64,000 nucleotides of DNA from Treponema sp. (GCA_017449285.1 JAFSJX010000008.1:1-64000); one strand, 5' to 3'. Numbered from the stretch's first letter, positions 42,393 to 50,970 are shown. Notes: a model not told the origin generated them from the sequence alone. A program made the numbers and translations.

Positions 42393-43739
42393 TTATTCCG
42401 CGTCTGCTTTTTCGCCACCCAGCATCAGGTTGGTGAGGATTCCCAGAATCAGCGCGCAGGCTACCGTACGGATTTCCACTTTGCCGAAGCTGATGACCAT
42501 GCCGCCAACGCCCGTGATGAAAATCACGCTCGCCACGAACAGGTTCTTGTTCTTGTTCAAATCAACGTACTGGAACATTTTGAAGCCGGAGACCGCGATG
42601 AAGCCGTAGAGCGCGATACACACGCCGCCCATTACACAGGCGGGAATCGTCTCCAGAAATGCCACGAGCGGGCTAATCATGCTGAACACGATACACAGAA
42701 TCGCACAGCCCCAGATGGAAATAGTGGAGGCGTTGCGGGTGATTGCCACACAGCCGATTGATTCGCCGTAAGTCGTGTTCGGACATCCGCCGAAAAGTGT
42801 AGACACAAATGTTCCTATGCCGTCGCCAAGCAGGGTTCGGGTAAGTCCGGGGTTCTCAATCAAATCTGTGCCGATGATTGCGGAAAGATTTTTGTGGTCG
42901 GCAAGATGCTCTGCGAATACAACGAACGCCACAGGCACATACGCCGCAAAAATCGTAAGCAGGTAGGAAGCCGTCATGCCTTTCAAGCCTTCCGTACCAC
43001 CCAAGAGGAACGTAAAGGCGGGCAGGGTAAAGTAGCCGGAGAGCGACTTAAAGTTGAGCGCGGAAAGCGCATCGTAGTTAATCACGATGAGCGAGGGAAT
43101 GTTTGCGGCGTGCCCGATGAGCGCAAAGATTGTTGCCGTCACATAGCCCGCCATGATGCCCAGAATGAACGGAATGAGCCGCCCGATTCTCTTTCCGTAG
43201 GTGGCGCACAGCATGGTAACGGCAAGCGTCACTAGTCCGCAAATGACCGCCACGTAGGTGCTTCCGCCTTGTACGCTTGCGGTTGTCAGATTGCTCACGG
43301 CGTTTCCTGCAAGGCTCAGTCCGATGATGGCGACCGTAGGACCGATGATGACGGCGGGCATCAGTTTTCCAATCCACTGCACGCCACAGAATTTAATCAC
43401 AAGCGCGATAATCACGTAGACAATGCCTGCCATCGCCGCACCGATAATCAGACCCCAGTAGCCCACGGTAACGGATGTCGCCCCCGCAAACGCGCTTATC
43501 ATTGAGCCGATGAATGCGAACGAACTTCCCAAGAACACCGGGCTTGAACTTTTGGTGAACAAGAGGTAGATAATCGTACCCACACCCGCGCCGAACAATG
43601 CCGCAGAAGCCGTAAGCCCATGTCCCACAATCGCAGGAACGGCAATCGTAGCCGCAATGATAGCCAGCAGTTGCTGCAGCGCGAACAAAAAGACCTTGTC
43701 CAAACTCGGTCTGTCATGAATGTTGTAAATCAGTTCCAT
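42393..43739 (-). CDS. uraA: Uracil/xanthine permease (NCS2 family)
   Basis: A 448 aa inner-membrane nucleobase:H+ symporter with 14 helices. NCS2 signatures are seen: FLGSSFAFIGSMISAFAG near residue 70, VVFAEHLADHKNLSAIIG with the substrate-binding Glu, and GGCPNTTYGESIGCVAITRN. It lies 96 nt downstream of the uracil phosphoribosyltransferase gene, which makes uracil the likely cargo. The start at 43739 has a weak AGGAG within TTAGGAGTATACATTTATG. Confidence 0.92.
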   Translation of the reverse strand: MELIYNIHDRPSLDKVFLFALQQLLAIIAATIAVPAIVGHGLTASAALFGAGVGTIIYLLFTKSSSPVFLGSSFAFIGSMISAFAGATSVTVGYWGLIIGAAMAGIVYVIIALVIKFCGVQWIGKLMPAVIIGPTVAIIGLSLAGNAVSNLTTASVQGGSTYVAVICGLVTLAVTMLCATYGKRIGRLIPFILGIMAGYVTATIFALIGHAANIPSLIVINYDALSALNFKSLSGYFTLPAFTFLLGGTEGLKGMTASYLLTIFAAYVPVAFVVFAEHLADHKNLSAIIGTDLIENPGLTRTLLGDGIGTFVSTLFGGCPNTTYGESIGCVAITRNASTISIWGCAILCIVFSMISPLVAFLETIPACVMGGVCIALYGFIAVSGFKMFQYVDLNKNKNLFVASVIFITGVGGMVISFGKVEIRTVACALILGILTNLMLGGEKADAE

Positions 43740-43767
43740 AAATGTATACTCCTAATTTATAAATTCC

Positions 43768-43835
43768 TCACGAAGCCACAGAGACCACAGAGAATTTTCT
43801 AAAAAAATCTAGGGTCGCCGTACCTCTGTGATGGC
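43768..43835. repeat. Short inverted-repeat element between upp and uraA
   Basis: Ends ATTCCTCACGAAGCCACAGAG and CTCTGTGATGGCTT are imperfect inverted repeats. The left end resembles that of the element at 56681-56793. It may act as mRNA processing site or partial terminator inside the operon. Confidence 0.45.
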
Positions 43836-44867
43836 TTATCCCAATACGGTTCGCTCAATCTCGAACATCTGGCTGCGGTACAGGCTGGAAATATTGTGTC
43901 CGTAGTCCGCAAGCAGCTGAATGATGTTGCGAGGATGATTTTTGGTGTCACAGCCGTTCAATCGGTCGCCCGCATCACCTAAGCCCGGCATGATGTACGC
44001 TTTTTCATTCATCACGGGGTCAACCCAAAGCGTATAGCAGGTGCAGTTTTCAAGCGCACGCGTTACGCGGATAGAGCCTTTGAGCGTAGAAATCGTGTTG
44101 AAGAATGCGATTGACTTTGGCTTTACCCCTTGGCCTTGCAAATATTTTACGACCGTTACCAAAGAGCCGCCCGTCGCATTCATCGGGTCTGCAAAAATCA
44201 AATCCTTTCCGTTCAGCCCGTCCAGATTGAAGAACGATTTGTCCAAATCAAGAATGTATTCCATGTTGTTTTCGTTCTTGGTGTCGTTCCGGCTGATTTT
44301 AAAGAGCGCGAACGGGGTGAGATACCCTGTGGAAGAATATTCCTGAATCTCCTTTGACACAATCATGCTCGGAAGCAATGCGCCGCGCAGCATAACGCAC
44401 ATCACGGTGTTGTTGATTTTGTGGTCAATGTCGGGAATCTTGTGAACCGCATAATTCTGCACGGGGAACGTGACCGGCGTTTTTACGATGATATGTCCTT
44501 TTTTGTCCGTCTTTTGATTTACGTAAGCCATTCTGAAAAGCATCTCGTACGCCCGCTGACTGTAGTACATGAATTCCTGATGATCGGTACGCTCGTCACG
44601 CAGGCGGGAGATAACGCAACTTGCCTCTGCCTGTGCCTGCGTGTCCGTCTCGAACGAATAAACCTTGATTGCAGGATGCTTTGCGCAGATGTCCTGCATC
44701 ACTTTTCCCATCTTGTCGTACCCTTCAATGATTTTCTCTTTGTTTATGGGGTCAAAATACTGCATCGTTTCCTTGAACATATCGTCCAATTGACGCAGTT
44801 CCTCGTTGTCTTCTTTGGTCAGATAGCCGTCCAAGTCCTCTGCCTTCAGAATAATAGTATTGCTCAT
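43836..44867 (-). CDS. upp: Uracil phosphoribosyltransferase with long N-terminal extension
   Basis: Converts uracil and PRPP to UMP. The C-terminal 210 residues match UPRTase: [17 protein letters not shown] is the PRPP loop (DPMLATGGS in E. coli) and [17 protein letters not shown] is the uracil-binding loop. The protein is 343 aa, about 130 more than bacterial Upp; the extra N-terminal part is helical, with no recognised domain. The start at 44867 is set by AAGGAG six bases upstream. uraA follows, giving an uptake-and-salvage pair. Confidence 0.9.
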   Translation of the reverse strand: MSNTIILKAEDLDGYLTKEDNEELRQLDDMFKETMQYFDPINKEKIIEGYDKMGKVMQDICAKHPAIKVYSFETDTQAQAEASCVISRLRDERTDHQEFMYYSQRAYEMLFRMAYVNQKTDKKGHIIVKTPVTFPVQNYAVHKIPDIDHKINNTVMCVMLRGALLPSMIVSKEIQEYSSTGYLTPFALFKISRNDTKNENNMEYILDLDKSFFNLDGLNGKDLIFADPMNATGGSLVTVVKYLQGQGVKPKSIAFFNTISTLKGSIRVTRALENCTCYTLWVDPVMNEKAYIMPGLGDAGDRLNGCDTKNHPRNIIQLLADYGHNISSLYRSQMFEIERTVLG

Positions 44868-44969
44868 GCGTACTCCTTTTTTCTTTATGATACTACACTT
44901 TTTTCCATAAATAAAGCGTTTTTTGCGCTTTCCTCCGCCAAAATTCTCCCCAAAAACGTAAAATTTTGC

Positions 44970-44997
44970 TTGCAATACTGCTATTTTTTTTTATACT
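44970..44997 (+). promoter_or_regulatory. Promoter of the 45050 lipoprotein gene
   Basis: TTGCAA (44970-44975), 16 nt including a T9 run, TATACT (44992-44997). The leader holds a small hairpin TCCGC-TTAG-GCGGA just before GGAGG. Confidence 0.6.
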
Positions 44998-45049
44998 ATT
45001 CATAACAAAATCAATCCGCTTAGGCGGAGAATGTCATGGAGGATTATAC

Positions 45050-45868
45050 ATGAAAATGACCAAAGTGCTCTTCGGAGCGGCAATTTTTGGGTTGGTGTTC
45101 GGATTCGCGTCTTGTAAGAATGAGGATGACGAAAACGATATGATTCAGGGTAGCGGTAGTAAATATACGATTGCGTATACAAATGAAACGAATGACGTGA
45201 GTCGCGGTTATTCTTCAACACGCGCAGGACATGATGGAGAACTTGTTCAGTTTACTTTTGATAAGTCTTCTACCGATGGTGGTGTTCTTGGCGTTATTTG
45301 GGATTTTAATGAAGAAAGTTCAACAAAGAAAAGAACATTTTGGGTTTTAGGACTTGCAGCAAACAGAAATTCTTCAAGTGGTTTGGAATATTATATTTCA
45401 AAATTCTACAATATAAGCGAAATCAATAGTCAGAATTTTGGTGCAGGTGTTTCAAAAAACTCTTTGACTGAACTTGCAAGTACCATTTCGGCTGGCACGG
45501 CTTGTGAATTGGTAAAGAAAGACTTCACATCAACCGGTGTTGCTACTAAGGCATCTTCTCTTTCTATTTGGGCAGATATTTACCCAACTCTGGCAACCGG
45601 TACGCATGTTCCGGGAACAGAGGACAATAGAGCTGATTACACTGGTGGATTTACCGTAAAACTGTATTCAGCAGACCCGACAGGCAATGATATTGCTACC
45701 GAAATTGCGACCATTGATATTTCTACAAATGAAACAGGCTATACAGGGGCTGATAATCTTAAAGACAAAAAACTTGCTGTGTATGCAAATGTCTATGGCC
45801 AGAAATCTCTTAATGGAGCATGGAATTTGCTTGAAGATTACAATGAAGCCGAGGTTATCGAAGAATAG
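45050..45868 (+). CDS. Putative lipoprotein of unknown function
   Basis: Not recognised. The 272 aa protein has a signal sequence with lipobox FGFASC (Cys 22) followed by an acidic linker (KNEDDENDM), then a beta-rich domain with many Ser, Thr and Asn (GGVLGVIWDFNEESS, RTFWVLGLAANRNS, LYSADPTGNDIATEIATID), suggestive of a jelly-roll fold. GGAGG lies 8 nt before the ATG. Its AT content is higher than that of flanking genes. It is monocistronic, closed by a strong terminator at 45919. Confidence 0.65.
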   Translation: MKMTKVLFGAAIFGLVFGFASCKNEDDENDMIQGSGSKYTIAYTNETNDVSRGYSSTRAGHDGELVQFTFDKSSTDGGVLGVIWDFNEESSTKKRTFWVLGLAANRNSSSGLEYYISKFYNISEINSQNFGAGVSKNSLTELASTISAGTACELVKKDFTSTGVATKASSLSIWADIYPTLATGTHVPGTEDNRADYTGGFTVKLYSADPTGNDIATEIATIDISTNETGYTGADNLKDKKLAVYANVYGQKSLNGAWNLLEDYNEAEVIEE

Positions 45869-45918
45869 TTTTTTCTGAAAATCAAACGGTCTAACTTCCA
45901 TGTGTTAGGCTGTTTTTG

Positions 45919-45946
45919 GGCGGGGGCGAAAGTTCCCGCCTTTTTT
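45919..45946 (+). terminator. Intrinsic terminator after the lipoprotein
   Basis: GGCGGG...CCCGCC stem with a 10-nt loop, followed by TTTTTTG. A smaller CTAAC/GTTAG hairpin precedes it. Confidence 0.85.
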
Positions 45947-46002
45947 GTTTTGGAAAAATCGTGGATATAACAAAAAATTATCTTAAAAAATAGCCTAAGG
46001 TG

Positions 46003-46036
46003 AAAAATCTCTGCCTATAAATAAATAGAGATTTTT
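46003..46036. promoter_or_regulatory. Perfect 10-bp inverted repeat abutting the 46037 start codon
   Basis: AAAAATCTCT (46003-46012) and AGAGATTTTT (46027-46036) flank a TATAAA box, and the ATG follows at once. It could be an operator for autoregulation or an mRNA hairpin. No Shine-Dalgarno site is present. Confidence 0.55.
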
Positions 46037-46651
46037 ATGGCGAAAAATAGTTATGTACATCGAAACAAAAAGCGGCATGTTTTAACTGAAAAAGAGATTG
46101 AAGAACTTCCTGTTATAACGCAGAATGAATTTGATAATGTTGTCGATATGTTATACCGCGAGCCAAATCCTGACTACAGGCATATCCCTAACATTATTCG
46201 GCTTCCACCGATTCGTCAGGCTCTTGCGGATACGCTTGGAATAATAAACAGCAATTTTTTCTTAAAGGCTACTGTCGCGCATATTCGTCCTCAGCGAAAA
46301 TCGCAGTATGGTCAAAGTCTTCGAATTGATGAGATGAAAGGGCTTCTTGAATTTATGCGTACTGTTGATAACGCTTATAAGGATATGGCGAAAAATAATT
46401 TCTTTTTTGTCGGGATTGATTCGGAAAATAAAAAAAAAGCAAATAAAGTTGTATTTAATAAAGACGAGCAAGGAAACTATATTGTGACAATCTCAAAAGT
46501 GGATATGGTCAATATCTTGGAAAAAGGAATCGTGGAAGTCAGGGCGGGAGTCGCACCCGCAATATGGAGCCCTCGTAAAGAGAGTTCCCCGCTTACTCGT
46601 TTCGCGCCATCCATGGCTTCCACTTTGAATCGGACTGAACCGACAAATTAA
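46037..46651 (+). CDS. Unknown protein, possibly of the phage/polymorphic-toxin nuclease type
   Basis: A 204 aa soluble protein. It has a basic N-terminus (HRNKKRHVLTEKEIEEL), then a segment LIRLPPIRQALADT-like (IIRLPPIRQALADTLGI) and VAHIRPQRKSQYGQS. The segment order recalls the C-terminal PBECR/ColE5-like nuclease modules of phage and toxin proteins, but I hold that only loosely. The last 37 residues (from VEVRAGVAPAIW) look unlike the rest and may be read from repeat DNA, meaning the original C-terminus could be lost. The gene is AT-rich, preceded by a perfect inverted repeat, and has no immunity-like partner within view. Confidence 0.45.
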   Translation: MAKNSYVHRNKKRHVLTEKEIEELPVITQNEFDNVVDMLYREPNPDYRHIPNIIRLPPIRQALADTLGIINSNFFLKATVAHIRPQRKSQYGQSLRIDEMKGLLEFMRTVDNAYKDMAKNNFFFVGIDSENKKKANKVVFNKDEQGNYIVTISKVDMVNILEKGIVEVRAGVAPAIWSPRKESSPLTRFAPSMASTLNRTEPTN

Positions 46652-46678
46652 ATATAACACAAAGCGGCAAAAAGTCAA

Positions 46679-46707
46679 GCGACAAACTTTTGCAAACGCG
46701 CTATACT
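46679..46707 (+). promoter_or_regulatory. gluQ promoter, leaderless geometry
   Basis: GCGACA (46679-46684), 17 nt, TATACT (46702-46707), ATG at 46714. Confidence 0.65.
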
Positions 46708-46713
46708 TTTTCT

Positions 46714-47637
46714 ATGCTAAAAGGACGTTTTGCGCCGTCTCCAAGCGGGCGGATGCACGTGGGGAATATCTATGCTGCGCTCATGTCATGGCTTTCCGTG
46801 CGGAAGCAGGACGGCTCGTGGCTTTTGCGCATTGAAGATTTGGACCGCCAGCGGTGCAAGCGCGAGTATGCGGACATTTTAATAGAAGATTTACGTTGGC
46901 TCGGATTGGATTGGGATGAGGGCGCATTTCTTGGTGATGCCAGCCAGTATTTTCAGTCTGAGCGCGATGCCGTGTACGAGCAATATTTTTCCGCGTTGCA
47001 AGCGCAGGGCTTGGTGTATGATTGTTTTTGCCGCCGCTCCGATTTGCTTGCTTCAAGCGCACCCCATGCAAGTGACGGAACGCCAGTGTATGCAGGAACG
47101 TGTCGCAACCTGACTGCGGCGGAACGGAAACGGCTCTTTCAGGAACGCGCTCCCGCAAAAAGAATCCGTGTGCCAGACCGCGCATCTGTTTTTACCGATG
47201 GGCACTATGGCGAGCAGCATTGCCATTTGCTGACAGATTGCGGGGATTTTATTCTTCGCCGCGCGGACGGAAACTTTGCCTACCAACTTGCCGTGGTCGT
47301 TGATGACGCGCTCATGGGTGTGACCGAAGTAGTGCGGGGCAGGGATTTGCTTTCTTCCACGCACCAGCAGTTGTTTTTGTATAAGGTGCTGGGCTTTACC
47401 CCGCCGAAGTTCTATCATCTTCCCCTGCTCGTGAATGCGGACGGCAAGCGGCTTTCTAAACGCGACAAAGACACCGATATGGGCTATCTCCGCGCGTACT
47501 TTTCACCTGAACAGATTATCGGGCATCTTATGCACCTCTGTGGTTTTACCGCGCACGACGAGCCGCTTTCGCTTGAAGAAGCCATTACATTGTTTGACTG
47601 GCAGAAACTTCCTCAGAAAAATATCGTTTGTGACTAA
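46714..47637 (+). CDS. gluQ: Glutamyl-queuosine tRNA(Asp) synthetase
   Basis: A truncated glutamyl-tRNA synthetase paralogue that attaches Glu to the queuine base at position 34 of tRNA-Asp. The 307 aa protein has the catalytic domain only, without an anticodon-binding domain. It has GRFAPSPSGRMHVGNIYAAL (HIGH-like), a zinc-site pattern YDCFCRRSD...YAGTC, and KRLSKRDK (KMSKS-like). The start at 46714 matches the family N-terminus and the promoter, so an in-frame ATG upstream is rejected. Its presence implies a queuosine-modified tRNA in this organism. Confidence 0.92.
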   Translation: MLKGRFAPSPSGRMHVGNIYAALMSWLSVRKQDGSWLLRIEDLDRQRCKREYADILIEDLRWLGLDWDEGAFLGDASQYFQSERDAVYEQYFSALQAQGLVYDCFCRRSDLLASSAPHASDGTPVYAGTCRNLTAAERKRLFQERAPAKRIRVPDRASVFTDGHYGEQHCHLLTDCGDFILRRADGNFAYQLAVVVDDALMGVTEVVRGRDLLSSTHQQLFLYKVLGFTPPKFYHLPLLVNADGKRLSKRDKDTDMGYLRAYFSPEQIIGHLMHLCGFTAHDEPLSLEEAITLFDWQKLPQKNIVCD

Positions 47638-47749
47638 GATTTGGGCGCATCCGTTCGCTTTCGCTCACGGACGGGCTTTCCGTGGTTCCGCGCTAACCGC
47701 GCTCCATTCCTACGGAACGCTTCGCGCCACTCCAATCCCTTGCGCAATT
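47638..47749. repeat. Dispersed repeat family B, copy 2
   Basis: Shares CGGGCTTTCC, TTCCGCGCTA, GCGCTCCATTC, AATCCCTTGCGCA and the overall palindromic plan with 33356-33475. It lies between the convergent gluQ and thiE genes. Confidence 0.65.
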
Positions 47750-48442
47750 TTATCTTCTCCACGCATCAACCAGTTCTTTTGCCGCATCATAAGGCTTTTC
47801 CGCACCCGCCACGGCGGACACCACAAAGAATCCTTCCACGCCTGTGGATTTGAGCGCGGAAATATCAGCAAGTTTTACCCCGCCGCCAACCACGACGGGC
47901 AGTTTGCTCACCTTATGCAGTTCTTTCAGTTCATCAATGCTCCGCGTAACGACAATTCCTTCTTTGGTCAGACCGCAATCGGGCTTGGTTGCCGTCTCAT
48001 GTAACGGACCTGCGCCAAAATAGTCAATCTCCGTGATGTCGGCAGATTTTGCGTAGTCAATCAGATGGTCGGTTCGCGCCGAAAGCCCCACGATTGCGTC
48101 CTCTCCCAGATACTTTCGGCACACGCTCACGGGAATGTCGGTCTGCCCAACATGAATGCCGTCCACTTTGATTCCCTGCTCGCGGCAGGCAAGCACCACG
48201 TCAAGGCGGTCGTCCACCACCAGCGCGACAGAATCAGATTTTCCCAGCCGCGCAATCTCATCGGCAGATTTGCGACAATCTTCTATTATATCACGCGCAT
48301 CGCACTGCTTTGACCGAATCTGCACGAAGGTGAATCCCGCCCGCACCGCTTCAGCCACAATCTGTTCCACCGGGCGACCCAACGTATTTTCACGCCCAAC
48401 GACCAAATACGCGCTGATGTCAAAAGTGTTTCTGATGCTCAT
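47750..48442 (-). CDS. thiE: Thiamine-phosphate synthase
   Basis: Joins HMP-PP and HET-P to thiamine monophosphate. The 230 aa TIM barrel has FTFVQIRSKQCDARD, the GIHVGQTDIPV loop, IVGLSARTDH, DYFGAGPLHETATK and PVVVGGGVKLADI, in line with ThiE (usual length about 210-220). It follows thiM by 2 nt in the same operon, under the TPP riboswitch. The start has GGAAAACTAGCC upstream within thiM. Confidence 0.93.
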   Translation of the reverse strand: MSIRNTFDISAYLVVGRENTLGRPVEQIVAEAVRAGFTFVQIRSKQCDARDIIEDCRKSADEIARLGKSDSVALVVDDRLDVVLACREQGIKVDGIHVGQTDIPVSVCRKYLGEDAIVGLSARTDHLIDYAKSADITEIDYFGAGPLHETATKPDCGLTKEGIVVTRSIDELKELHKVSKLPVVVGGGVKLADISALKSTGVEGFFVVSAVAGAEKPYDAAKELVDAWRR

Positions 48443-48444
48443 GG

Positions 48445-49278
48445 CTAGTTTTCCTCAAAACGGCACGGGTTTTGGGCGATGTCTTTAGGGGTCGCCTTGT
48501 ACACCTCGTCGATAAAATTGGCTTGGAACGAAGCGGGCGCATCGGATTTTGCCTCGGCGCGTTTTCCCGCAAGATTGTACAATTGTGTCGCAGAAAGCGC
48601 GGCGGTAAACGGGTCGGTAACGGCGGCAAACACGGCGCACACGCCGCCAAGCGAACAGCCTGCGCCCGTAATTTTTTCCATAAAATGCGAGCCGCCCTCG
48701 CTGTAGGCGCAAATCCTTCCGTCTGTCACAAAATCGGTCTTTCCGCTCACCGCAACCGCGCCACCGATAAACTTTGCCAGAGCCATTGCCGCGCTTTTTG
48801 CGCTTGCCACATCGTCCACGCTGTCTACGCCACTTGGTCCTTTGGAAGTTGCCGCCGTCTCAATGCCCCACAGTTTTGCAAGCGCGATGATTTCGGAGGC
48901 GTTTCCGCGGACAATCGTGGGCGGGTACTGTTTAAAGCCGCGCAAAAGTTCCGTCCGCAGGCTTCCGATACCAATTGCCACCGGATCAAGTACCCAGTTC
49001 TTTTTGTTCTCGTGCAAAGTGCGGGCAGTGCGGGGCAACGTTTCCGCATAAATCGGAAAAAGCGTTCCCACGTTGATGTAGACCGCGTCGCCCACCTGCG
49101 CAATAAATTCGCCCTCGTCAGGAAGATAGACCATAGCCGCCGACCCGCCCGAAGCAATCTGCGCGTTCGCCACAAAATTAACGGTGACCGTATTGGTGAT
49201 GGAAGGCGCAAGCGGCTTTGTGTCGCGCACTTTTTTCGCTGCCTCTGCAATTTTCTGCCTGATTTCCGATTCGTTCAT
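48445..49278 (-). CDS. thiM: Hydroxyethylthiazole kinase
   Basis: Phosphorylates salvaged hydroxyethylthiazole to supply ThiE. The 277 aa protein has TNTVTVNFVANAQIASGGSA, near-canonical ThiM start motifs, WVLDPVAIG, ASEIIALAK, GVDSVDD and the catalytic GAGCSLGGVCAVF (Cys is the conserved residue). GGAGG lies ahead of the ATG. It is the first gene of thiM-thiE. No thiD or thiC is in the window, so HMP synthesis or phosphorylation must be encoded elsewhere. Confidence 0.94.
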   Translation of the reverse strand: MNESEIRQKIAEAAKKVRDTKPLAPSITNTVTVNFVANAQIASGGSAAMVYLPDEGEFIAQVGDAVYINVGTLFPIYAETLPRTARTLHENKKNWVLDPVAIGIGSLRTELLRGFKQYPPTIVRGNASEIIALAKLWGIETAATSKGPSGVDSVDDVASAKSAAMALAKFIGGAVAVSGKTDFVTDGRICAYSEGGSHFMEKITGAGCSLGGVCAVFAAVTDPFTAALSATQLYNLAGKRAEAKSDAPASFQANFIDEVYKATPKDIAQNPCRFEEN

Positions 49279-49297
49279 AGTTCCTCCAAAATAAAAA

Positions 49298-49317
49298 GCC
49301 CGCCATTTGTGGCGAGC
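49298..49317 (-). terminator. Terminator of the TPP riboswitch expression platform
   Basis: GCTCGCCA-caaa-TGGCGGGC (8 bp) followed by TTTTTATTTT on the minus strand, 20 nt before thiM. Confidence 0.85.
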
Positions 49318-49333
49318 GTCAGTTTCCGAAAAA

Positions 49334-49437
49334 TCTGCTCCCTACCACAGTGTTGGCTGTCAGGTTCAAAGGGTATCGCGTCAGTACGCTCTCTCAACGT
49401 GTCGGACTTCGCTTTGTTCAGTCTCACGTTCCCCTGC
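49334..49437 (-). promoter_or_regulatory. TPP (THI-box) riboswitch
   Basis: On the minus strand the conserved segments appear in order: AGGGG, a stem AACGTG...CACGTT, the TTGAGAG (CUGAGA-like) bulge, ACCCTTTGAACCTGA, and TAGGGAGC closing the second lobe. A terminator and the thiM ribosome binding site follow, so bound TPP should stop transcription. The rest of the 337 nt gap (49438-49615) shows no gene. Confidence 0.9.
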
Positions 49438-49615
49438 AATGTTGTAAAGATATTCTTGCGCAAATCGGAATTTTTTGCAAGAGGGGAAGTAAGGGCTGCG
49501 CTCGAGTTTTGCGCCAGAACCGCGCTCGTTTGAAAAACTCTTTTGTGACACTGCCTGTAGCGGGAAAAATCGTTCGCAGAGAAATATGTAAAAAATCTTG
49601 AGAAAATCCTAATCT

Positions 49616-50965
49616 CTACTGCCGTTGAATGTAGGTCGCCTTGGGGCGAGCGGTGATGATGACGCGACGGTTTGCGGCACGACCTTCGGGAGTGTCGTTT
49701 GAGGCAATTGGAACTGTGCCGCCATAACCACGGTACGAGAAAATTGAGCGTGGAAGTCCGTTCTGCACAAGCACGTCGATGATTGTCTGTGTTCGTTCCA
49801 CGGAAAGCCGCATCTGACCAGCGGGTTTGTTCACGTCGGCGGTGTGTCCTTCAACGAGAATCGTGTATGCGCTGTCGGCATTGATGCTTTTGAGCGAATC
49901 GGCAAGCCGCTGGAGTTTTGGAAGTTCGCTGGGCAACAGTTTTGCGCTGTCGGCGACAAATTTTAAGTCATATAGGAATTGCAGTCCTGGAATGCCGTCA
50001 ATGATAATCGGCGCGTCCACATCAGTGGCAAAATGTTGTTTTACGGTACGGTAATCGGTGTAGTAAGCCTCGTCTTTGAGCGGTGCGCCGACCGACTGAA
50101 TCAATTTGTCCTTATCCAGCAGAATGACCACTTTGCCCTGCCGCAGAAGTTCCAGATTTTCGGGAACGGAAAGAATTTTGAGCGCGTCCTTGCGGGAAAT
50201 CACGGGGTCAGTGCGGAATCTCCCATATACTCTGCGCGCGTGAATGTGCATCGGGTCAAGTCCGATTCTGTCCTGATATAAATCTTCGTTGTCCGACCAG
50301 TGATACAGAACCATCTGCTGTGCGCGTTCCAGTTCGGGGTCACCCATATTGCGCTCATAAATTAGGTTCATCTTTTCGTCCCAAATCTGCGGAAAAAAGC
50401 AGGGGCTTACGATGTCGTTGATGAATTCACCCTGTACGGGAAGCGAGCCTCGGGCATCAATGATAATTCCGCTGTAGGGTCTGCTCGCGACTTCTTCAAT
50501 CGGCTTTGCGTTTTTGTAGGGGTAGTGATGACGAATCATCAGGTCAGAAATTGCGGTCAGCTGAATCTTGTGATTAGTTCGCAGTTCGGAACCACCGTTT
50601 GCAAAAATCCCCGGAGTCCGTTCCCCTGCGTCAATGATGTCGGTCAGTTGCTCCAGCGTGATGTCATTTGAGAACACCAAGTCTCCCAGCTGCTGATATG
50701 AATTGACATACAGCGAAAGCAACGGGTCTTTTATCAGCTCGGGCATTTCTGTCTCAATCTTGTTGACCGCAGAATTTTTTCCCGATGGCATCTTGATTCC
50801 CGCCCGCTCCATATCCAGCGAAACCGCCGAAGAGAATGTGTCCTTTGTCCAGTCAATCGAACTTGCGGAAGAAATGACTGTCTGTTTTTGCGCGAATGAC
50901 AAACTTATCGCCGAACAGAACAGAAATGAGAGGATATATTTTGCATGAAAATTTCGCACCATCAT
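49616..50965 (-). CDS. OmpA-domain envelope protein
   Basis: A 449 aa exported protein with a signal peptide ending near SLSFAQ. The N-terminal 300 residues have no family I recognise (PSGKNSAVNKIETEMPEL, SGIIIDARGSLPVQGEFIND). The C-terminal 120 residues are an OmpA-like peptidoglycan-binding domain (YTILVEGHTADVNKPAGQMR, LSVERTQTIIDVLVQNGLPR, GRAANRRVIITA). It starts 5 nt after the stop of the lytic transglycosylase gene, so both cell-wall proteins share a transcript. Confidence 0.85.
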   Translation of the reverse strand: MMVRNFHAKYILSFLFCSAISLSFAQKQTVISSASSIDWTKDTFSSAVSLDMERAGIKMPSGKNSAVNKIETEMPELIKDPLLSLYVNSYQQLGDLVFSNDITLEQLTDIIDAGERTPGIFANGGSELRTNHKIQLTAISDLMIRHHYPYKNAKPIEEVASRPYSGIIIDARGSLPVQGEFINDIVSPCFFPQIWDEKMNLIYERNMGDPELERAQQMVLYHWSDNEDLYQDRIGLDPMHIHARRVYGRFRTDPVISRKDALKILSVPENLELLRQGKVVILLDKDKLIQSVGAPLKDEAYYTDYRTVKQHFATDVDAPIIIDGIPGLQFLYDLKFVADSAKLLPSELPKLQRLADSLKSINADSAYTILVEGHTADVNKPAGQMRLSVERTQTIIDVLVQNGLPRSIFSYRGYGGTVPIASNDTPEGRAANRRVIITARPKATYIQRQ

Positions 50966-50970
50966 CTTAG

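Noticed and set aside
43740-43835. Pyrimidine-responsive attenuator (PyrR type) between upp and uraA
   Set aside because: The inverted repeat lacks a terminator U-run and the PyrR-binding consensus; it looks like a repeat element.
46523-46651. A complete tRNA gene on the minus strand overlapping the end of the 46037 gene
   Set aside because: Only the T-arm and 3' acceptor geometry fit. The 5' acceptor, D-arm and a plausible anticodon arm cannot be formed; a forced fold would give a UUA anticodon with mismatches.
46690-46713. Earlier in-frame ATG for gluQ at 46690
   Set aside because: It lies upstream of the -10 box and adds residues not found in the family; the protein starts naturally at MLKGRFAPSPSG.
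48472-49533. Plus-strand ORF of 353 aa opposite thiM and the riboswitch
   Set aside because: It is antisense to thiM and spans the riboswitch; no family features.
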